A DNA stretch of 64,000 nucleotides from Chrysemys picta bellii (Eukaryota; Chordata; Testudines; Emydidae). Made by a program: the position numbers and the translations under genes. Each line of letters begins with the position of its first letter. The stretch's first letter is position 1. The stretch lies in NCBI RefSeq assembly GCF_011386835.1, contig NC_088791.1, positions 26,696,998-26,760,997 of the forward strand. Direction: 5' to 3'. The notes beneath the pieces are model-generated. The model ran no database searches. It saw only the letters and a program-made list of their open reading frames with translations, and had not been told where the DNA came from. Positions 36,640-48,880 of the stretch are shown here, piece by piece.

Positions 36640-37130
36640 TCCAAGAGCTGAAGAGCCATCATACAAATTAGTTGTGCCCTAACTTCAATTTGCAATGGTT
36701 TCAGCTCTGCAATTCTTCTAAACAATGAAATTGTTCTTCACCTCCATCTCTTCTTTTCTGGACCCTGACAGGGAGGGGCCATGTTCCTTCCCCATTGAAA
36801 GGAAAGGTTGTTTCCTTTCTCTTTCACTCCATCCTACCCTCTAAGCCCTTTCTGGGTATCACTAGTGATGGGGGAAGCTCCTTTTCTTCTTCTTCCAGCA
36901 AAAATAGATTCCAGTGGCTCATGCTGTTGGTGAGTTTGGTACGTGATTCCCATGCTGTTTCAGACACCATAGGAAGTACCTGCAATATGTGCATTTTGCT
37001 TCCCTCTGAATGGTTCTTATGCAGAGCAAGAAGCCACACAAGCTAACCGGAGTTGGGATGGGTGAAAATGGTGCTGTTTGGTAGGTACCATCAGTGAAAA
37101 CCTTTTTTTAAATTGGATTATTTTATGTTT
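36640..37130. repeat. Probable dispersed repeat, class unknown
   Basis: The block with TTTCTGGGTATCACTAGTGA, GGGGGAAGCTCC and CAAGAAGCCACACAAGC resembles a repeat I associate with reptile genomes, and the open frames on both strands look non-coding. No ends were located. Confidence 0.35.
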
Positions 37131-38030
37131 TGGAGGTGAAACAGATAAGTCATAGGCTCAATGATTTTGTTTAAGAATGATAATAACCTACTGTGTATGT
37201 TTGCTATATGAAAGTTACAAAGAAGTTATAAGAGTAATGTTAATAATGTGCATTGTAACAGAGAGTGTTACATCCTTCTCATTATTTAAAGATTCTTAAA
37301 AACAAGGTGTTTACAGTTTAGCTATAAAATGTACACAAACATACAAACAGATTAGTGCAAATGCAAAATGTGTATTTTTCTCTCATTCAGATATGCTGCA
37401 GCATAATTACCCATTTAGCGGATCAGAGATATATTTATACTGCAGGCACTTCTTTTACATCTGTTTTAGGAAATTTAGCCCCAATTATTTGTTTTCAGAA
37501 GCAAGGGTCATAATAAAGTTAAGTGTTACAGAAAACTGTGTCAGTAAAAGACCATCAAGATAAGTAGAAGATTGGATGCAACAGCTACATCTCAATGAAC
37601 AGATAAAGTTAAAGGTCACAAATCATCATAGTACCCAAAATGTCCATTCTATTTTGTACAAAATGTTCTTGGTTGGAGTTAATGACTGCAGAGACATCTG
37701 TTATCTGAGAATAAGTAAGTGTTCTTTTTTTTTTTTTAAATCACCAAGTCTTGAACAAATGTCGAGAGTTTATGTATTACATGCCGTTTATAAAAGTTGT
37801 AAAACGGACAAAGAAACAAAGGTAAAGGACTTGTATTGTGAAAAATTTTGGCAGCAGGAGATGAAACCATGCAAACTGGATTTACCAGTAGTGGGTTTCT
37901 CCCAACTCTGCATATGACATCTTTGTAATTTTCACCTAGTCTCCTTATAGAATCTAATTTATATTAATGCAGAAGATGCTTCCGAAAGTTGAACTTCAAA
38001 AACAGGTGGCTGCAAATTATTCATATGCAC
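37131..38030. other. No feature recognised
   Basis: AT-rich non-coding sequence; the 113-codon plus frame at 37576-37917 contains no recognisable domain and spans a T-run. Confidence 0.4.
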
Positions 38031-38034
38031 TTAG

Positions 38035-38139
38035 GGTGGGATTTTCAAAAGTGCTCTGCGTTGGCCTACTTCTACCATTGGCCTAACTTTTACCAATGAA
38101 TTCAATGATAAAGCCTTCAGAACATTTGAAAATCCTCCT
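38035..38139. repeat. Short foldback element, 105 bp
   Basis: GGTGGGATTTTCAAAAGTGCT at the left pairs with CAGAACATTTGAAAATCCTCC at the right, and the inner TTGGCCTAACTTTTACCA side pairs partly with GTTGGCCTAC. It may derive from a very small MITE. Confidence 0.6.
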
Positions 38140-39689
38140 CGATCTTTTACTAAAACTCTGGACAAAAATAATCAATCGGTCATATAATATATATTGAATG
38201 GAGTTTTGGTTTAAATAGAAGGCTATTGTTCAGTCATTGGAAAAAGTGGTTGACATTATTGCCCAGTGGAGTTGGTTTTCCAATCTGTTTCTTTATGAAT
38301 TAAATGCTTCCAGTTATACTGCACATTATACCATATAGAAATGACTGTTTTCCTTCAGTTACTCTGCTGAGGCTTCTCTTTCATTAGAAGTGCTAGAATT
38401 TCATTAGAATTCAGTAGAATTGCTCCAGCAGTAATAGAAGCATCCACCTTAGATAAACATATGTGAAGTGTATGTGAAAACTGTTCACTTTTTACAGTTA
38501 TCCCTCACATTTGTAGTGTAATCACCAGTCCCTTCCAGGCCAGGACTTACGAGAAATGGATGTGTTGATTAGCAGCAGACAGTGTATTTAATTAATATTT
38601 GAGCTACAAAGCTATGGATAACTAGACTGGCAACTAGCTGTATCAACGGCCCGACTACAGAATAACCTTTTTATTCACGACAACTCGGTCCTGTCTCTTT
38701 TGTATTATCATGGATACAATAATAATCACTAAAAACTGTTTTTATTCGGAACACATTTTGGGGTATGTGGGTGTGTAAGTAAATTATTTTTATATGAATG
38801 GAGCAGCTGTTAGTGACTTCTCTATTCAGGTTGCCTAACACTTTCCATTACAAACAACTCTTGCAACCTTTTCTTTGAAGAACTCTCAGACCTCCATAGT
38901 TTGCAGCAGGCCTTTAAAATTCACCCATAAGAACATCCTCCAGCTAAAAAAGTGCCTTTTCTTTGGCTCACGAATTTCTCCTGAAACCTTGTTGAGATAA
39001 AAACTGTTAAAAATATCACCATTTCCCTTTTTTCACTTGCCTTCCTCGGGTAGCATGCCAAAATAGTAACTGACCACAAAAATTCTAACACTGGGTCCAT
39101 GCTGCTTCCAAAACTGCAGCAGCACTGGGAGAACCTAGAGCAGCTGGGGGAGAATGAAACAGGGAAAGAGTTGGGCTCCCCCAGGCAATCTCCTGGTCCT
39201 AATGTATGGCCCCAACTCTGGGGGGCACCTAATAGGGCAGGAGCTCTTACAACTCATGGTGCGGGGAGGGAAAAATATTGTGTTTCCTCCATAACTCCCT
39301 CCCCTGGACCCAAACATGGTGCCAGCAGCCCATTCCCCACTCTGGAGGCATGAGTCCCCCACATCTAGCGGGTGGGGTGCAAGGGAAAAAGAACAAATCC
39401 AGGATAATCCCTGGATGGCTACCCAATGAATGTAGCACATGGTGCCAGAGCCTGGTTTTCTCCTGCCTGGGGTAGCAGCCTAATTTGCCACCACCAGCTA
39501 ACGTAATTAGTCCTATGTCTCAAGTGGGAAAAGTCTTTGCTACAATGCTGACGACTCATACTTCAAACTCTGCAGATGATATACAATGGAGGAACGTTTT
39601 TACAATTGCAAAGAAAAGTTTGATCTGCATTTTTCCTGTAACAAAACCCTAGAAAATTACATAAAAAGCTACATTAAAAGAATATTATT
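38140..39689. other. Non-coding, with a moderately GC-rich block at 39080-39480
   Basis: No exon was recognised. The 39080-39480 block, with overlapping open frames on both strands, has the look of a decayed dispersed repeat but no ends were found. Confidence 0.35.
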
Positions 39690-39905
39690 TAGGTTGCAGA
39701 GTCAAGCACTCAAATATTAAGAAATGCTAGCTTCATGCTTCCCATGCTATTTTAATTTTGTCCCATTGTACATAGGCTCTATGATACAGTCTTTAATTAC
39801 ATGATCACATATGATTTTTTCCAACAGGATCTTGGCTTCCTTCAGTGCACAGGTTGGATGCACATGAATGCCAAGTTAAGGTTGCATGGGCAACCCATCG
39901 ATCAT
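39690..39905 (+). repeat. Unnamed dispersed repeat 'A', 3' part
   Basis: AATTACATGATCACATATGAT, TTCCTTCAGTGCACAGGTTG and GGTTGCATGGGCAACC match the 3' part of the copies at 26690-27085 and 45405-45755. Here the sequence extends slightly further 3'. Confidence 0.6.
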
Positions 39906-39953
39906 TTCCTAAGGTTCAAGCTTTGTATGCATCACATTGCTATGTATCACTTT

Positions 39954-39976
39954 TGTGTGTGTGTGTGTGTGTGTGT
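39954..39976. repeat. (TG)n microsatellite
   Basis: About eleven TG units in a row. Confidence 0.95.
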
Positions 39977-40465
39977 ATTTGTTTGTTTGTGAAAACAGTG
40001 ACAGCAGAGGAGAGATCATTCCCTCTCTAGAGCAACTCAATATTTCCAGAGGGAAGGAGTATCCGGTCAACTTTCCAGTAAGGGAAAGGTGATCACTCTT
40101 GTAGTATCATGTGTGTGAGAGAATCAGGGTCTTCTTGTGGGAACTGGCTCTCTCTGGAATGCATGCAATTCTGTGCATCTGAGGCATGTCTTTGGGATGG
40201 AGACTTTCTGATTAGTTTTTCCCTTTTTTTTTTTAAACTGTTTAAGGAGCTGATCCAAAGCTCATGGAAGTTATTGACTCCTATAGGTTTGGGATCAGGT
40301 CCCAGCATCAATATAAAATCAATTTATTTAAATAATAGTGTTCAATTCAATTTAATTAAATAATAGACCTTAATTTCTCTACAAAACTATTTGTTATCTT
40401 GAGTTGCAGAATATTTTGAAATAGAACAAATACACATCTAGGTTTGTTAATCACATTAGACTTAC

Positions 40466-40576
40466 CAAATCCAAAAGCGCTAGAGCCACCAATACTTTGT
40501 GAAGCCTGAACGCTGGTAGATGTATAGAGTCCCGTTACCAGTAAGCCATCGAAGAATGTACTTGTCGAAATAGTCA
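40466..40576 (-). CDS. Candidate internal coding exon, 111 nt, host gene not identified
   Basis: On the minus strand a pyrimidine-rich tract ending in CAG (40579-40577, read as TTTCATTTCAG) is followed by 111 bases open in one frame, then a perfect GTAAGT donor (from 40465). The exon is phase 1-1, so it could be included or skipped without shifting the frame. The residues are serine/threonine/glycine-rich and hydrophobic, with [17 protein letters not shown] then [13 protein letters not shown] and SSAFGFG. One other frame carries a stop. I do not recognise the protein. A structured S/T-rich linker or part of an extracellular region would be possible. It lies in an island free of recognisable transposons, with a CA microsatellite about 110 bases away. 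The terminal exon at 49728-49888 is on the same strand upstream; a shared gene with alternative ends is possible but unproven. The evidence is splice signals plus open frame, without homology. Confidence 0.62.
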
Positions 40577-40686
40577 CTGAAATGAAAGATAAAAATTCTG
40601 TAAGTACCACTCAACTGTGTGTTGAGTTCTGTACTCATTCTATGGGCAAGATTCTGCCATCCTTACTTCATTGACTAAAAACTTTG

Positions 40687-40688
<2 letters not shown>

Positions 40689-40727
<39 letters not shown>

Positions 40728-40746
40728 TGCACACACACGCACGCAT
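40689..40746. repeat. (CA)n microsatellite with GC interruptions
   Basis: A long CA array whose right part alternates CA, CG and TGCA units. Confidence 0.95.
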
Positions 40747-41689
40747 AATGGTTCTTCTCATGGAGTAGAGCAACTTTGAATAAATAAGAGTAGCAGACTT
40801 TTGGAGCTCAAATAATGAACTTCAATTCTGTGTAAGAAACTGTCCTGAAATAATACTTTCACAATATATAAATTGATTTAGTGACTGTAAATTAGTTTGC
40901 AAATGTAAATTTCACAAACATCATTGCTCAATATCTAATCAGGCTTCCTGATTTTGGAATTTATTTTTAATATTTTTTAGGATTTATTTTTAGCAAAGAG
41001 ACTGTATTTAGAAGAAAACAATTGGTGTTTGTTACTTTTTTACTCCTAAATTAATCATAAATCATTTATCATAAATAATCTGTTGCATGAAATGGACACA
41101 ATTGAGAATTACAGCACCAGGATTTGAAATTAACATTGGAAAGGTCACTCATCTCTATCCGATAAGCTCCTTTTCCTAGAAGGCAAAAAAACCCATTATA
41201 CTGTAACTAAATGAACTGGTTTTTAGAAAATTTCAACATCACTGTCAGTAGAACATGTGGTTTACAACTGGCTGTCAAGACCACAGAATAAATGACATAG
41301 CAATAAAAGAATTAAGGTTTATAGTATCGCTCTTTCTGGATTTCAAATGTGTGCTACATGACAATAGTAATACACTTTAGTGTATTAAGCAGTTAAGTCA
41401 TATGCGCACATAGGTCATTACAGACCAAGTGTATTAAAATAATCCATTGGATACTTTTAAAAAATATTCTTAGCTATATCAGTTAAACCATTGTCCCGAT
41501 TTTCTTGACACTTGCAATTTTCAGCTGAAAATGCACATTATTTAGGAAGGCATTGAACACTGAAAAAACACCAACAATTCACAATTTTTGCAGTTTATTC
41601 TGTAAACATTCATCCTCAGTTTTTTGCTTCGATGTCTTATCAGATGTTATCAGTTTAAACAGAAAACCCTATGTACAATCTGCTTGAAT
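40747..41689. other. No feature recognised
   Basis: AT-rich non-coding sequence. Confidence 0.45.
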
Positions 41690-42400
41690 GTTCTATCTTC
41701 CAGGCCTGGGCACAATTCTTTCCCCTGGTAAAGCTCTTGTTCCAGCTCAGGTGATAACTAGGGGATTCTTCATGATGGCTCCTCTCCCTCCTTTGTTCTC
41801 TTCCACCCCTTTATATATCTTTTGCATAAGGCGGGAACCCTTTGTCCCTCTGGGTTTCCACCCCCCCTCACTGGAAAAGCACCAGGTTAAAGATGGATTC
41901 CAGTTCAGGTGACATGACCACATGTCACTGCAAGACTTCATTACTCACTTGCCAGCACACACATATACAGGAAGACTCACAGGTAAGTACAGCCATCTGC
42001 AGACAATGGGAGTCATCAAGATTCCAAACCATCATTAATGGCCCACACTTTACATAATTACAATAGGCCCTCAGAGTTATATTTTATATTTCTAGTTTTA
42101 GATACAAGAGTGGTACATTTCTACAAATCGGATGATCACACTCACTAGATTATAAGCTTTGTAATGATATCTTACAAGAGACCTTTTGCATGAAGCATAT
42201 CCCAGTTACGTTATATTCACTTATTATCAAGTTTTTATAAAACCATATAGACTGCACAACGTCACACCCTTGTCCTCCAAACTTTTTTTGGTTCTAAATA
42301 TCTGGCCACATAGGACAAACATACTCTCCACCCCACTCTATTCCTCTCTTACTCCTGCTAGAAATGTCATGTGCTGTGGATGACTCAGTAACTGAAGCAG
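41690..42400. repeat. Probable decayed retroelement fragment
   Basis: The block running through CCAGGTTAAAGATGGATTCC, GACATGACCACATGTCACTG, CACACATATACAGGAAGACT and GATATCTTACAAGAGACC resembles a dispersed repeat I associate with turtle genomes, possibly LTR-derived. GTAAGTAC at 41982 looks like a donor but falls inside this repeat. Ends and orientation are uncertain. Confidence 0.4.
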
Positions 42401-43444
42401 TGAGGTGTTGGTTCAGGGTTCTGTCCAGTTACCATTTAAATCAGTGCCATGACAGGACATTCCTAATACATTCAGCAGCAGGACTAGTCTGTTGTTCTGG
42501 CTGTACCATCATCAGTCATTCAGTGGTTAATCTGTGGTACACATTCAATCAAGTTTTTTTGGGGGGGGAGGGGCACAGGTGTGTTATTAGTAGTATTGTA
42601 TAGTAATAGGACCTGTAAAAACAACAGGGAGAAGGGATTTTTTGGTTTTTAACTAGAGGATTAACATCCAGTATGTTTAATTTACTCCTCAATAATTTAC
42701 ATTTAAATTATCTAATATATAGTACAATGAATAATTCCAGGACAAAGAAAAACTCCCATGAAGTTTAACAGGAGTTTCATCTGAGCAAAGAGAGCAAGTT
42801 CAGAACCCTAATCTCCATTTTGGAATGCATCCCCTCATAACATACATGTCAAACAAACAAACAAAAACAAATGAGAAGCAGACCACAAAAGCGACAAGAC
42901 TTCAATAAAGTACAATAATTATTTTGAAAATAAAATAAAACAATGAATGCTCCCTTCATCTGATGTTGAACTAGTGAATTTTGCAGGGTTTATTCTTTCC
43001 TTTGTACTTTTTAGTCTGGAAAAAGGAAAATGTATGTTCTAAATTATGCTTAAGCTTTATTTTTGAAGACTAGAAAAAACAGTGGGTGAAAAGCATTGAT
43101 TGAGTAAGGGCACTGGGCCAGTTCTCTGCTGCCATTTTGTTTCGCTGTGGGGTAGCCTTATTCTTTCTTGAATAAACGGTGAGCACTCTCTCTGGGACAG
43201 AAGGGATATTTTACAATGCCAGTACTTGGTTTTGGACATATCTGTTTGATCACCAATCCCCAATTTACATGTACATGTAATGGATCAATTTTCATTGCTG
43301 AATAGTATCCAACACAGTATGGTTTCCCCATTAAGCCCGTGGGAAACTGCAGATTGCCTTGAAGCACTTTTTAATGGAGCACTAAATTGTTGTTATACAT
43401 TTGCAATACATTGTAGAATAATTTCAGAATTAGTTCTATAAGAG
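42401..43444. other. No gene seen; one weak foldback
   Basis: AAAACTCCCATGAAGTTTAA and ACAGGAGTTTCATCTGAG near 42745-42790 form a small inverted repeat. Nothing else could be supported. Confidence 0.4.
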
Positions 43445-43516
43445 AAAAAAAGAAGAGTGACATTCTCAGAAGGTGTGAATGACACACACACACAAAAAAA
43501 AGAAGAGTGACATTCT
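43445..43516. repeat. Direct duplication of AAGAAGAGTGACATTCT
   Basis: A 22-base block (A-run plus GAAGAGTGACATTCT) occurs at 43445-43466 and again at 43495-43516, separated by a short CA array. This suggests a local slippage duplication. Confidence 0.8.
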
Positions 43517-43820
43517 TTTAGGACTTATCTCAGGCCAATGGGGAAGACATCAAATAGTTTATTTCAAATGAAAGAAGGTATGTTGTATTACATATTAGTA
43601 CTAACAATCATGAAGACAGCCCAAAGTACAGGATTATGATTTTATATCAGGGACAGGGACTTGTTATTACATGTTATTTTTCCTTCTGTGCTCCAGAACA
43701 GCAGCAAAATAATCATTTGGCAGTCATTTGTTTCAGCCCATATAGTGGCTTTCTTGTTAAACAGGCAACAGCATGTATTTGCAGCCTGGAGGAGGGTGGA
43801 GTGGGAATTAAAGCCTAGGC

Positions 43821-44020
43821 CAGGAGTAGTCAATAGGAAAACCGCAAGCCAAATTTGAACCATCAGATATTTTTTAAACAGACCCCAAAAATCTTTTATT
43901 TACTTATTATTATCATTATTGTTTGGGGAGGTAGTATTATTATTGTCTCTGAAGTCTGGACTTTGATCATATCGTGACCAAGAAATTTGGACCTTGACAA
44001 AAAATAATTGACTACCCCTG
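43821..44020. mobile_element. hAT non-autonomous element, TIR CAGGAGTAGTCAAT, 200 bp
   Basis: CAGGAGTAGTCAAT at the left pairs with ATTGACTACCCCTG at the right with one mismatch. Flanks GCCTAGGC (43813-43820) and GCCTAGAC (44021-44028) agree at 7 of 8 positions. The AT-rich interior encodes nothing. Confidence 0.88.
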
Positions 44021-44234
44021 GCCTAGACCAAGGCCTACGTGGAGGTAGGGAGTGGCCTCAGCCCTGCAAGTGGTGGCTGTCTCACTGCTGCAGCTGTTTT
44101 GTGAGACAGTGGCACGAGAGGGATTGTGAGTACCTAGCAAAGAGTGTACGAAATCACTTCACTCTCGACTTTATCCCCTCTTCCACCCCAAATACTCTTC
44201 CTCATAGGATAACCAGGGGAGCAAGAAATGTACC

Positions 44235-44358
44235 TCTCACTTCCCTGGCCACATTACTCTATGCATCCGAAGAAGTGAGGTTTTTACTCACGAAAGCTTA
44301 TGCCCAAATAAATCTGTTAGTCTTTAAGGTGCCACCAGACTCCTTGTTGTTTTTGTGA
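44235..44358 (+). repeat. Dispersed repeat, possible Penelope-like (Neptune) 3' tail
   Basis: ATGCATCCGAAGAAGTGAGG, ACTCACGAAAGCTTATGC, AATCTGTTAGTCTTTAAGGT and GCCACCAGACTCCTTGTTG occur in the order seen in a very abundant reptilian repeat tail. I associate it with Penelope-like elements, from memory. Confidence 0.6.
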
Positions 44359-44741
44359 GGAGCCATGGATCTGCAGCTGGGGAATGGGGACCCACTGGGC
44401 TGCTTCCAAGAACTGTGCTGCAGGCACCAATCCAGCTGAGTGGCAGGATGCCACCACATGCTGCCACTGAGAATGCGGACAGGCTGCCAAAAGCCGCTGG
44501 CAGCCTGCCTGGAAGGGAAACAGAGGTCAGCAGGGGCTAGAGCAGGAAGCTGGTTTGATTCCCTCTTCACACACAGAGATCACCAGGGCAATGTGGAGAG
44601 TCATGTGAGAAAGTCATTGGAAGAAGGAAGCTCATAGGCAAACAGGCCATAGCTCCACACAGGAAGCCCCCACCTACCCTCAGATAGCCTAGTGACCAAA
44701 AAAGGAGTGACAGACTGAGATCAGGATATCTTTCCCTGAGA
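44359..44741. other. No gene seen
   Basis: Moderately GC-rich non-coding sequence with short unremarkable frames; it may be transposon-derived. Confidence 0.35.
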
Positions 44742-44749
44742 ATCTGACC

Positions 44750-45213
44750 AGAGGTGCCAGCTTCCTCCAGGCTCCAGGGGTGCCAAACTCCTCCATCCAC
44801 CTGCCCCCTTCTCTCAAGCCCTCACTCCCGCCTCGCCTCTTCTTGCCCCACTCTGACCCAGGCCCCACCACAACCCCCACCCCACTCCTTCTCCTAAATC
44901 CCCACCCCATCTCTTCCTGTCCCCACTCCCGCCCCGCCCTGCCTTTTCCTGCCCAGTTCCGCCCCCTCCCCTGAGCATACCCCGTCCCTGCTCCTCCCCC
45001 TCCCCCCAGAGCCTCCTGCACGACACGCAACAGCTGATCATGGTGGGCGGGAGGCTCTGGGAGGGAGAGGGAAGAGTTGATCAGTGGGGCCGCAGACGAA
45101 CGGGAGGTGCTGGGGGGAGGTGGGGAGCTGGTGGCCGGTGGGTGCTAAGCACCCACTAATTTTTTTCCATGGGTGCTTCAGGGCTGGAGCACCCACAGAG
45201 TTGGCACCTATGA
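44750..45213. mobile_element. hAT-like element with AGGTGCCA(A/G)C ends, 464 bp
   Basis: Left end AGAGGTGCCAGC pairs with right end GTTGGCACCTATGA. Flanks ATCTGACC (44742-44749) and CTCTGACC (45214-45221) agree at 7 of 8 positions. The left half is very pyrimidine-rich (CCCC-run) and the right half ends GTGGGTGCTAAGCACCCACT, a small palindrome. The overlapping arginine/glycine-rich and proline-rich frames are artefacts. Confidence 0.8.
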
Positions 45214-45404
45214 CTCTGACCCAGTTATCTTGAAGAGACCATAGGAAGGGCAATAGTGTTTGCCAGGATTATAGATAGGAGTGGTAAAATTGCTGCTTAT
45301 TAAGGTTGCCCTACACTTCCCAAACATCCTGTATTCAGTTGCCTATAACTTTGCCAAATTTTAACCATTTAGCCCAAGATCCCCGAGTTTCCCCAATTCC
45401 TCTA

Positions 45405-45755
45405 CTGTCAGCAAATAGCCATGAAACCCACTGGCAAAGCATGTACCTCATCCCCACTAGTGTCAGTCCATGTAGAGGAAGACAACCTACTACAGCAAAC
45501 AGTTACTCTATTAGTTCAAATGCCAGAGTTCCGTGTAGTGGATATAAAAGTTCCAATCTTGCCGATGACTCACATGGGTGTCACTATGATGCCACACAAT
45601 TGAATTTGTTTTTTCAGTTTGCTTTTTTTTAAAACCTAGGAAGTTACACACAAAAAACAATGTTAGATGAACATTAAGGTTGTATGGTCAAGTATTTGAA
45701 GAGGTAGAAAATGCCAGAATTACATGATCACATACTATTTTTCCAAAGGATTATA
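45405..45755 (+). repeat. Unnamed dispersed repeat 'A', copy 2
   Basis: See the copy at 26690-27085: both contain GTCAGCAAATA, CCACTGGCAAAG, AACCTACTA, CAGTTACTCT, GTGTAGTGGAT and ATGATCACATACT-like 3' sequence. Short insertions and deletions separate the two. Confidence 0.7.
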
Positions 45756-46424
45756 GTAAATACAATATATTAGTTCAAATTTCTGATAAAGAGTCCTGCA
45801 ATCTGAATGTTCAGGAAACAAACACTAATGGTCAGCATTTAAGCAGAGCTCTACATCTTCAAAACATGTAATAAACATCTACTAAATAATAAAATGTATA
45901 CATATAGGTCTGATCCTGCAAGATGCTGGACATCCTTAGAGAGCTGCTGAGTACACTTAATGGGAAGCAGAGGGTTTTTGACAGCTTCTCTCAAAATGCT
46001 TAGAAGATGACTTCTCATGATTGGGCTTTATGGAATCAGACCTAAATTTGGTGTCTCCTTTGGGATTAACAACTAGAAAGCTCAAGCAATGCTTGCAACT
46101 GTTGTATCTCAAGGGACAATCAGATGGCCAAGAAGCTGCCTGAAAGCAGACTGCATCTGGATGTAATAGTATCACACAAAAGATAGATCAGATTTTCAAA
46201 TTGTATTTACTCATAGGCATTTCTAAGGCACTCCTCACTGTAGTACTGGAGCTATGCTTCATCTGCATTTCCAATATTTAATTAAGGAAAAAGATAAGGC
46301 ATGCCTTTAATTCTTCTTTAAAGAGTTGATTGTTTAAAAAAGAACTGTATATTGGGTAATATTCAATATATTGCTGAGTCAGTGAATCTAGACATTGAAG
46401 GCAAAAGACAGAGATGACTTTGGG

Positions 46425-46610
46425 TGTCTACACTACAAAAACACATAGCAGCAAGTCTTAGAACCTGGATCAACTCACTCAGGCTTGTGTTTTGGGGTTA
46501 AAAATAGCAGAGCCTGGGCCCTGAGACCCATCCTCCTCACTGGGTTTCAGATCCCGAGCTCTGTCTACACTGCTATTTTTAGCCCCATAACATGAGCCCA
46601 AGTCAGTTGA
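46425..46610. mobile_element. Decayed MITE with TGTCTACACT-type ends
   Basis: GGGTGTCTACACTACAAAAA, GCTCTGTCTACACTGCTATT and GAGCCCAAGTCAGTTGACCC match modules of the same general group as the copies at 6799 and 58914. The right end is lost in a GTGGTG/TTTTG low-complexity stretch at 46632-46672. Confidence 0.5.
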
Positions 46611-46672
46611 CCCAAGTCCTGAAACTCACTGTTGTGGTGGTGGTGGTTTTGTTTTGTTTTATTTTGTTTTTG

Positions 46673-48880
46673 CAGCCTGAGATACCCTTTGGGTCCAATG
46701 ATTTTGGGAGTCACGTAGTACTCTTCGCTGTCACTGAAATCAGTAGATTTTCAGCAGCAGTTACCAGGAATCACTGACCTCTAGAACTGCAACAAATTAT
46801 TTGAGCACCCTTATTCAGCATCCCACAGGATCAAGCTCATCTAGGATACTTATTATGGACTAGCTTGTAACATTCCAACCTGCTGTGGTCGAGGAAGAGA
46901 TCAGATGAACCGTGACTGAGAGAGTCACAGTTCACTGATTTCCCCCTTGTTCCTGGAGAGAACTCATTTACAAACAGCCCTTGGTCAACAGATTCTTCCC
47001 CCGCCATACCAGCTTAGCGCAATGCAGACTCAGGACTCCATCTGTTCCTCATCCCTGCCCACATGACAGGGATGTGGCAGCCTCCTCCATTCTTCCCCCA
47101 TCCCACACCAATCCCGTGGCATTTCAGACCTTGCCTTATTCTCTCCCCTTCACCTCTTCTCCATTCTGCTTCCCGTCCTTGCCTGTTGCTACTGCTGCTG
47201 CCTTTGCCCCAGGGCTTCATGCTAGCTGGGCACCACAGTGGTCTCTAGGAGGAGGAGCTTTTGCCTGCTGCCTGGCTGGATGTGTTTGAATCCAGCTGTA
47301 CTGCAAAAAAACTGTGCCAGAGCTGCCAAGTGCATGTAATGCAAAATGAATGACACTTGACAACCTTGTAGTGTAGCACAAAGAAACATTCACACTGGTG
47401 GGGAGGTGTATGTGTGCAGAATGAGATAACTTCAATAGCCAAATTGAAATATATGAAGATTTTACTGAATTTCACCACTGGTTTGGATATAAAAGAGATC
47501 ACAGTCTGGCAGAATTGTTTCACAAACCTCTGAGGCACTAAAAAGGACTATATGCAGAGACAAGGCTTTGACATATAAAACAACATGAGCTGAAATTTTA
47601 CTGGATTCAAGTATGAATTAATCAAGGCAATAGTCCTTGAAGTCTTATACACTGTTTATCAAGTCACATTGCCTTAGTACTAGAACTGTACATTCATATA
47701 CCATGGAGCAAGTAAAAACTATATTTGGCATAACCGAGGCGATCTCTTCAGAACTAGAATCTCTTACTGAAAAATGGCACACCTTTGTGTTAGAACTAGG
47801 GCAGCCGCATTTTAGACTCTCTTCCTGATTAAAGACCTTCTTTGACCACGTCCCCTTCTTTGTGTCTGTAGTAGTTCACACCACACCTCACTACACAAGA
47901 ACATATACCAATAAAAAAAAATAATCAACATGCAACTCTCTCTAAAATATTAAAAACAGTAAGACATTGATTCAAGCAGAGCCAACGATTCATTGCAATA
48001 AGGGCAAAAGCAAAACAGCAAGTGTGGTCTATGCTTACAATTAAATGTGCACACCGCATCATAGCAAACGGATTAATGTACAGATAGCAATGACTTTGTA
48101 TAATCTTATGCAAGCTTAACAGAAATCCATCAAAATGCACAGTGCCATCTAGAGTCAAATGCACAGCGCCATCTGAGGACCTGATATGTCTGGAGGAATT
48201 AGCTTTGCTAGTTATTCATTGCTGTGGGTAAAATGTGCGCAGTACGTTTTTTTCCCTAAAGCTTCTCACACACACACATCCCAAAAATATTCCATGCCCT
48301 CTCAGGGGGGCCTGCCCCCTGGTTTGAGAACCTCTGTTTTAAAGGCATGCGTGAATACTGCAAATAAAAATGATATTAAAATATTTATAATTAAAGTGAT
48401 GTGTGTGCAGTTAGAAGAATCCCAGGTGCCCTATAAATGTAGTTGCAGTCAGTACCACATTTGTAGGAAAAGTTATTTAAAAACAAATAGTGGCACATAT
48501 GCTAACAGCAAACTAAACCTGACTGCATATAGAAATGATTTTGCTTTCAGGAGAAACCAAAAACATAGGAACCCATCATGATGCATCAATTCCAAATATA
48601 AATTCTAGATCCTTCCTAAGGATAGTCTGAATCACAACCCTCTAACCCATCCAACAAAAATAAAAGCAATAAACATAGGAGGAGTCTTAGTCATACTGGG
48701 TATGTATTCTCCCCAGTTTGATGAAGAAAAAGCAGAGGAAAAAATATTGCAACGTTGTTACGTATGGAAAAAATGTCCAGACTGAAGGCAGGCACAGTAG
48801 TAACATGACTGGTAAGCTTTGTCTAGAAAACAAATTTAATGAATACTTCAGACTGTAAATTCTTAATTCTAAATCTCTCC
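46673..48880. other. Non-coding stretch, no gene seen
   Basis: No exon could be supported. A CCCCCTGGTTTGAGAACCTC scrap at 48314-48334 may be a hAT terminus. A pyrimidine-rich GC block lies at 47000-47260. The 131-codon frame at 48186-48581 has no recognisable domain. Confidence 0.4.

Noticed and set aside
28844..40746. CRISPR-like or regulatory arrays in the CA/TG tracts
   Set aside because: These are ordinary dinucleotide microsatellites without spacers.
41970..41990. GTAAGTAC donor-like site after ACTCACAG
   Set aside because: It lies in sequence I recognise as a dispersed repeat, with no convincing acceptor or open frame upstream.
44262..44300. Possible coding tail (EVRFLLTKAYAQ frame)
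   Set aside because: The DNA matches a very common reptilian repeat tail; the frame is part of that repeat.
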